A stretch of 44,985 nucleotides of DNA from Fibrobacter sp. (GTDB lineage Bacteria; Fibrobacterota; Fibrobacteria; Fibrobacterales; Fibrobacteraceae), in NCBI GenBank assembly GCA_031271785.1, contig JAISUZ010000023.1, positions 1-44,985 on the forward strand. The letters run 5' to 3'. The notes under the pieces were generated by a model, which had not been told where the DNA came from, did not search any database, and saw only the letters and a program-made list of their open reading frames with translations. A program made the translations under genes and the position numbers. Shown here piece by piece: positions 44,660 to 44,985 of this stretch (positions are counted from its first letter, which is position 1; the number at the start of each line of letters is the position of its first letter).

Positions 44660-44945
44660 TCGCAAACTGAACCGATGCGGTAAAAGTCTCCGCCCTTCGG
44701 GTCACGATCCCTGCCCGAAATCGGGTTCTTCAGGTATGAAATTTAGGGATATGGGAAACGGGATAAGGGATAAGAAAATTCAAGAACTCGAGTATTCATC
44801 TTGCGCATTCATCAAGTTCGCGCAGTGAATGTCATCGCGAACGCGGGACGCGTGCGGCGATCCGGTAAAGAACAATACAGAATCCGGATGGCCGCGGGCT
44901 CTGCTCTCGCCATGACAAATTCATCGCCACTTTGTCCCTAATTTT
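44660..44945 (-). repeat. Repeat D, copy 2, joined to a partial type A end
   Basis: Positions 44731-44937 are the inverted counterpart of 23769-23974. Just before it, GTCTCCGCCCTTCGGGTCAC (44685-44704) followed by GATCCCTGCCCG is the outer end of a type A element without its hairpins. The stretch 44505-44660 holds nothing I can name, and no gene begins before the window ends. Confidence 0.8.
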
Positions 44946-44985
44946 TATGTCCGAAGCACTTAAGTTAAGAAACCGCGGTGATCCC

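Overview
The window looks like a chromosomal segment of a Gram-negative bacterium of the Fibrobacterota/Bacteroidota (FCB) lineage, most likely a Fibrobacter relative. The evidence is indirect. It has a transketolase and a mitochondrial-type aconitase of the kind found in that group, several outer-membrane beta-barrel proteins and lipoproteins, a cytoplasmic cellobiose-phosphorylase-like enzyme, an archaeal-type UbiA prenyltransferase, and SpoVG in a diderm. I see no rRNA, tRNA, CRISPR array, prophage or transposase gene.

Layout. 1-3125: a repeat, then spoVG and the type IV pilus genes pilT-pilC, all on the minus strand. 3287-6528: a PadR regulator behind a perfect 17-bp palindrome, followed by a GH94 phosphorylase and a strong terminator. 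6847-12329: aconitase, a Na+/Ca2+-type exchanger and transketolase, minus strand. 12465-16496: a plus-strand operon of a membrane glycosyltransferase fused to an NPCBM-like domain, a GtrB/DPM-like GT2 and guanylate kinase. 16500-19599: a PIN protein and a secreted protein, divergent from an outer-membrane protein with a Pro/Ala/Thr linker. 19885-23415: rsgA, a UbiA prenyltransferase and purF. 24090-28626: an outer-membrane barrel, then argA-folE-bfr. 29388-35137: a minus-strand run of outer-membrane protein, lipoprotein, smc and lipoprotein. 35805-39101: rfbD, a NagD-like phosphatase, znuA and znuC, with no permease gene. 39133-44504: rsmE, purB, a small membrane protein and hrpB.

Most genes are housekeeping or envelope functions. 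The unusual material is in the gaps. Eight gaps exceed 300 bp and seven of them carry interspersed repeats. The main repeat is a modular, highly structured element with shared ends (GCGTGAGG or AGGGATGG at one end, GGGCACGCC at the other) and interchangeable interiors (types A and B). Four type-A copies carry a long hairpin whose arms differ between copies but stay complementary. All copies end in a GC hairpin whose loop is 3 nt, about 24-28 nt, or over 100 nt; the longest loops hold a further 76-bp repeat (C) bounded by its own inverted repeat. In four cases the GGCGTG end begins 1-11 nt after a stop codon, always in the same orientation relative to that gene. Two further families occur: D, inverted copies 21 kb apart, and E, 25 bp at the 3' ends of two genes.

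Starts were moved inward where repeats or neighbouring genes had lengthened the open frame (spoVG, acn, smc, purB, gmk and others). Function calls rest on remembered family motifs, not on database searches.
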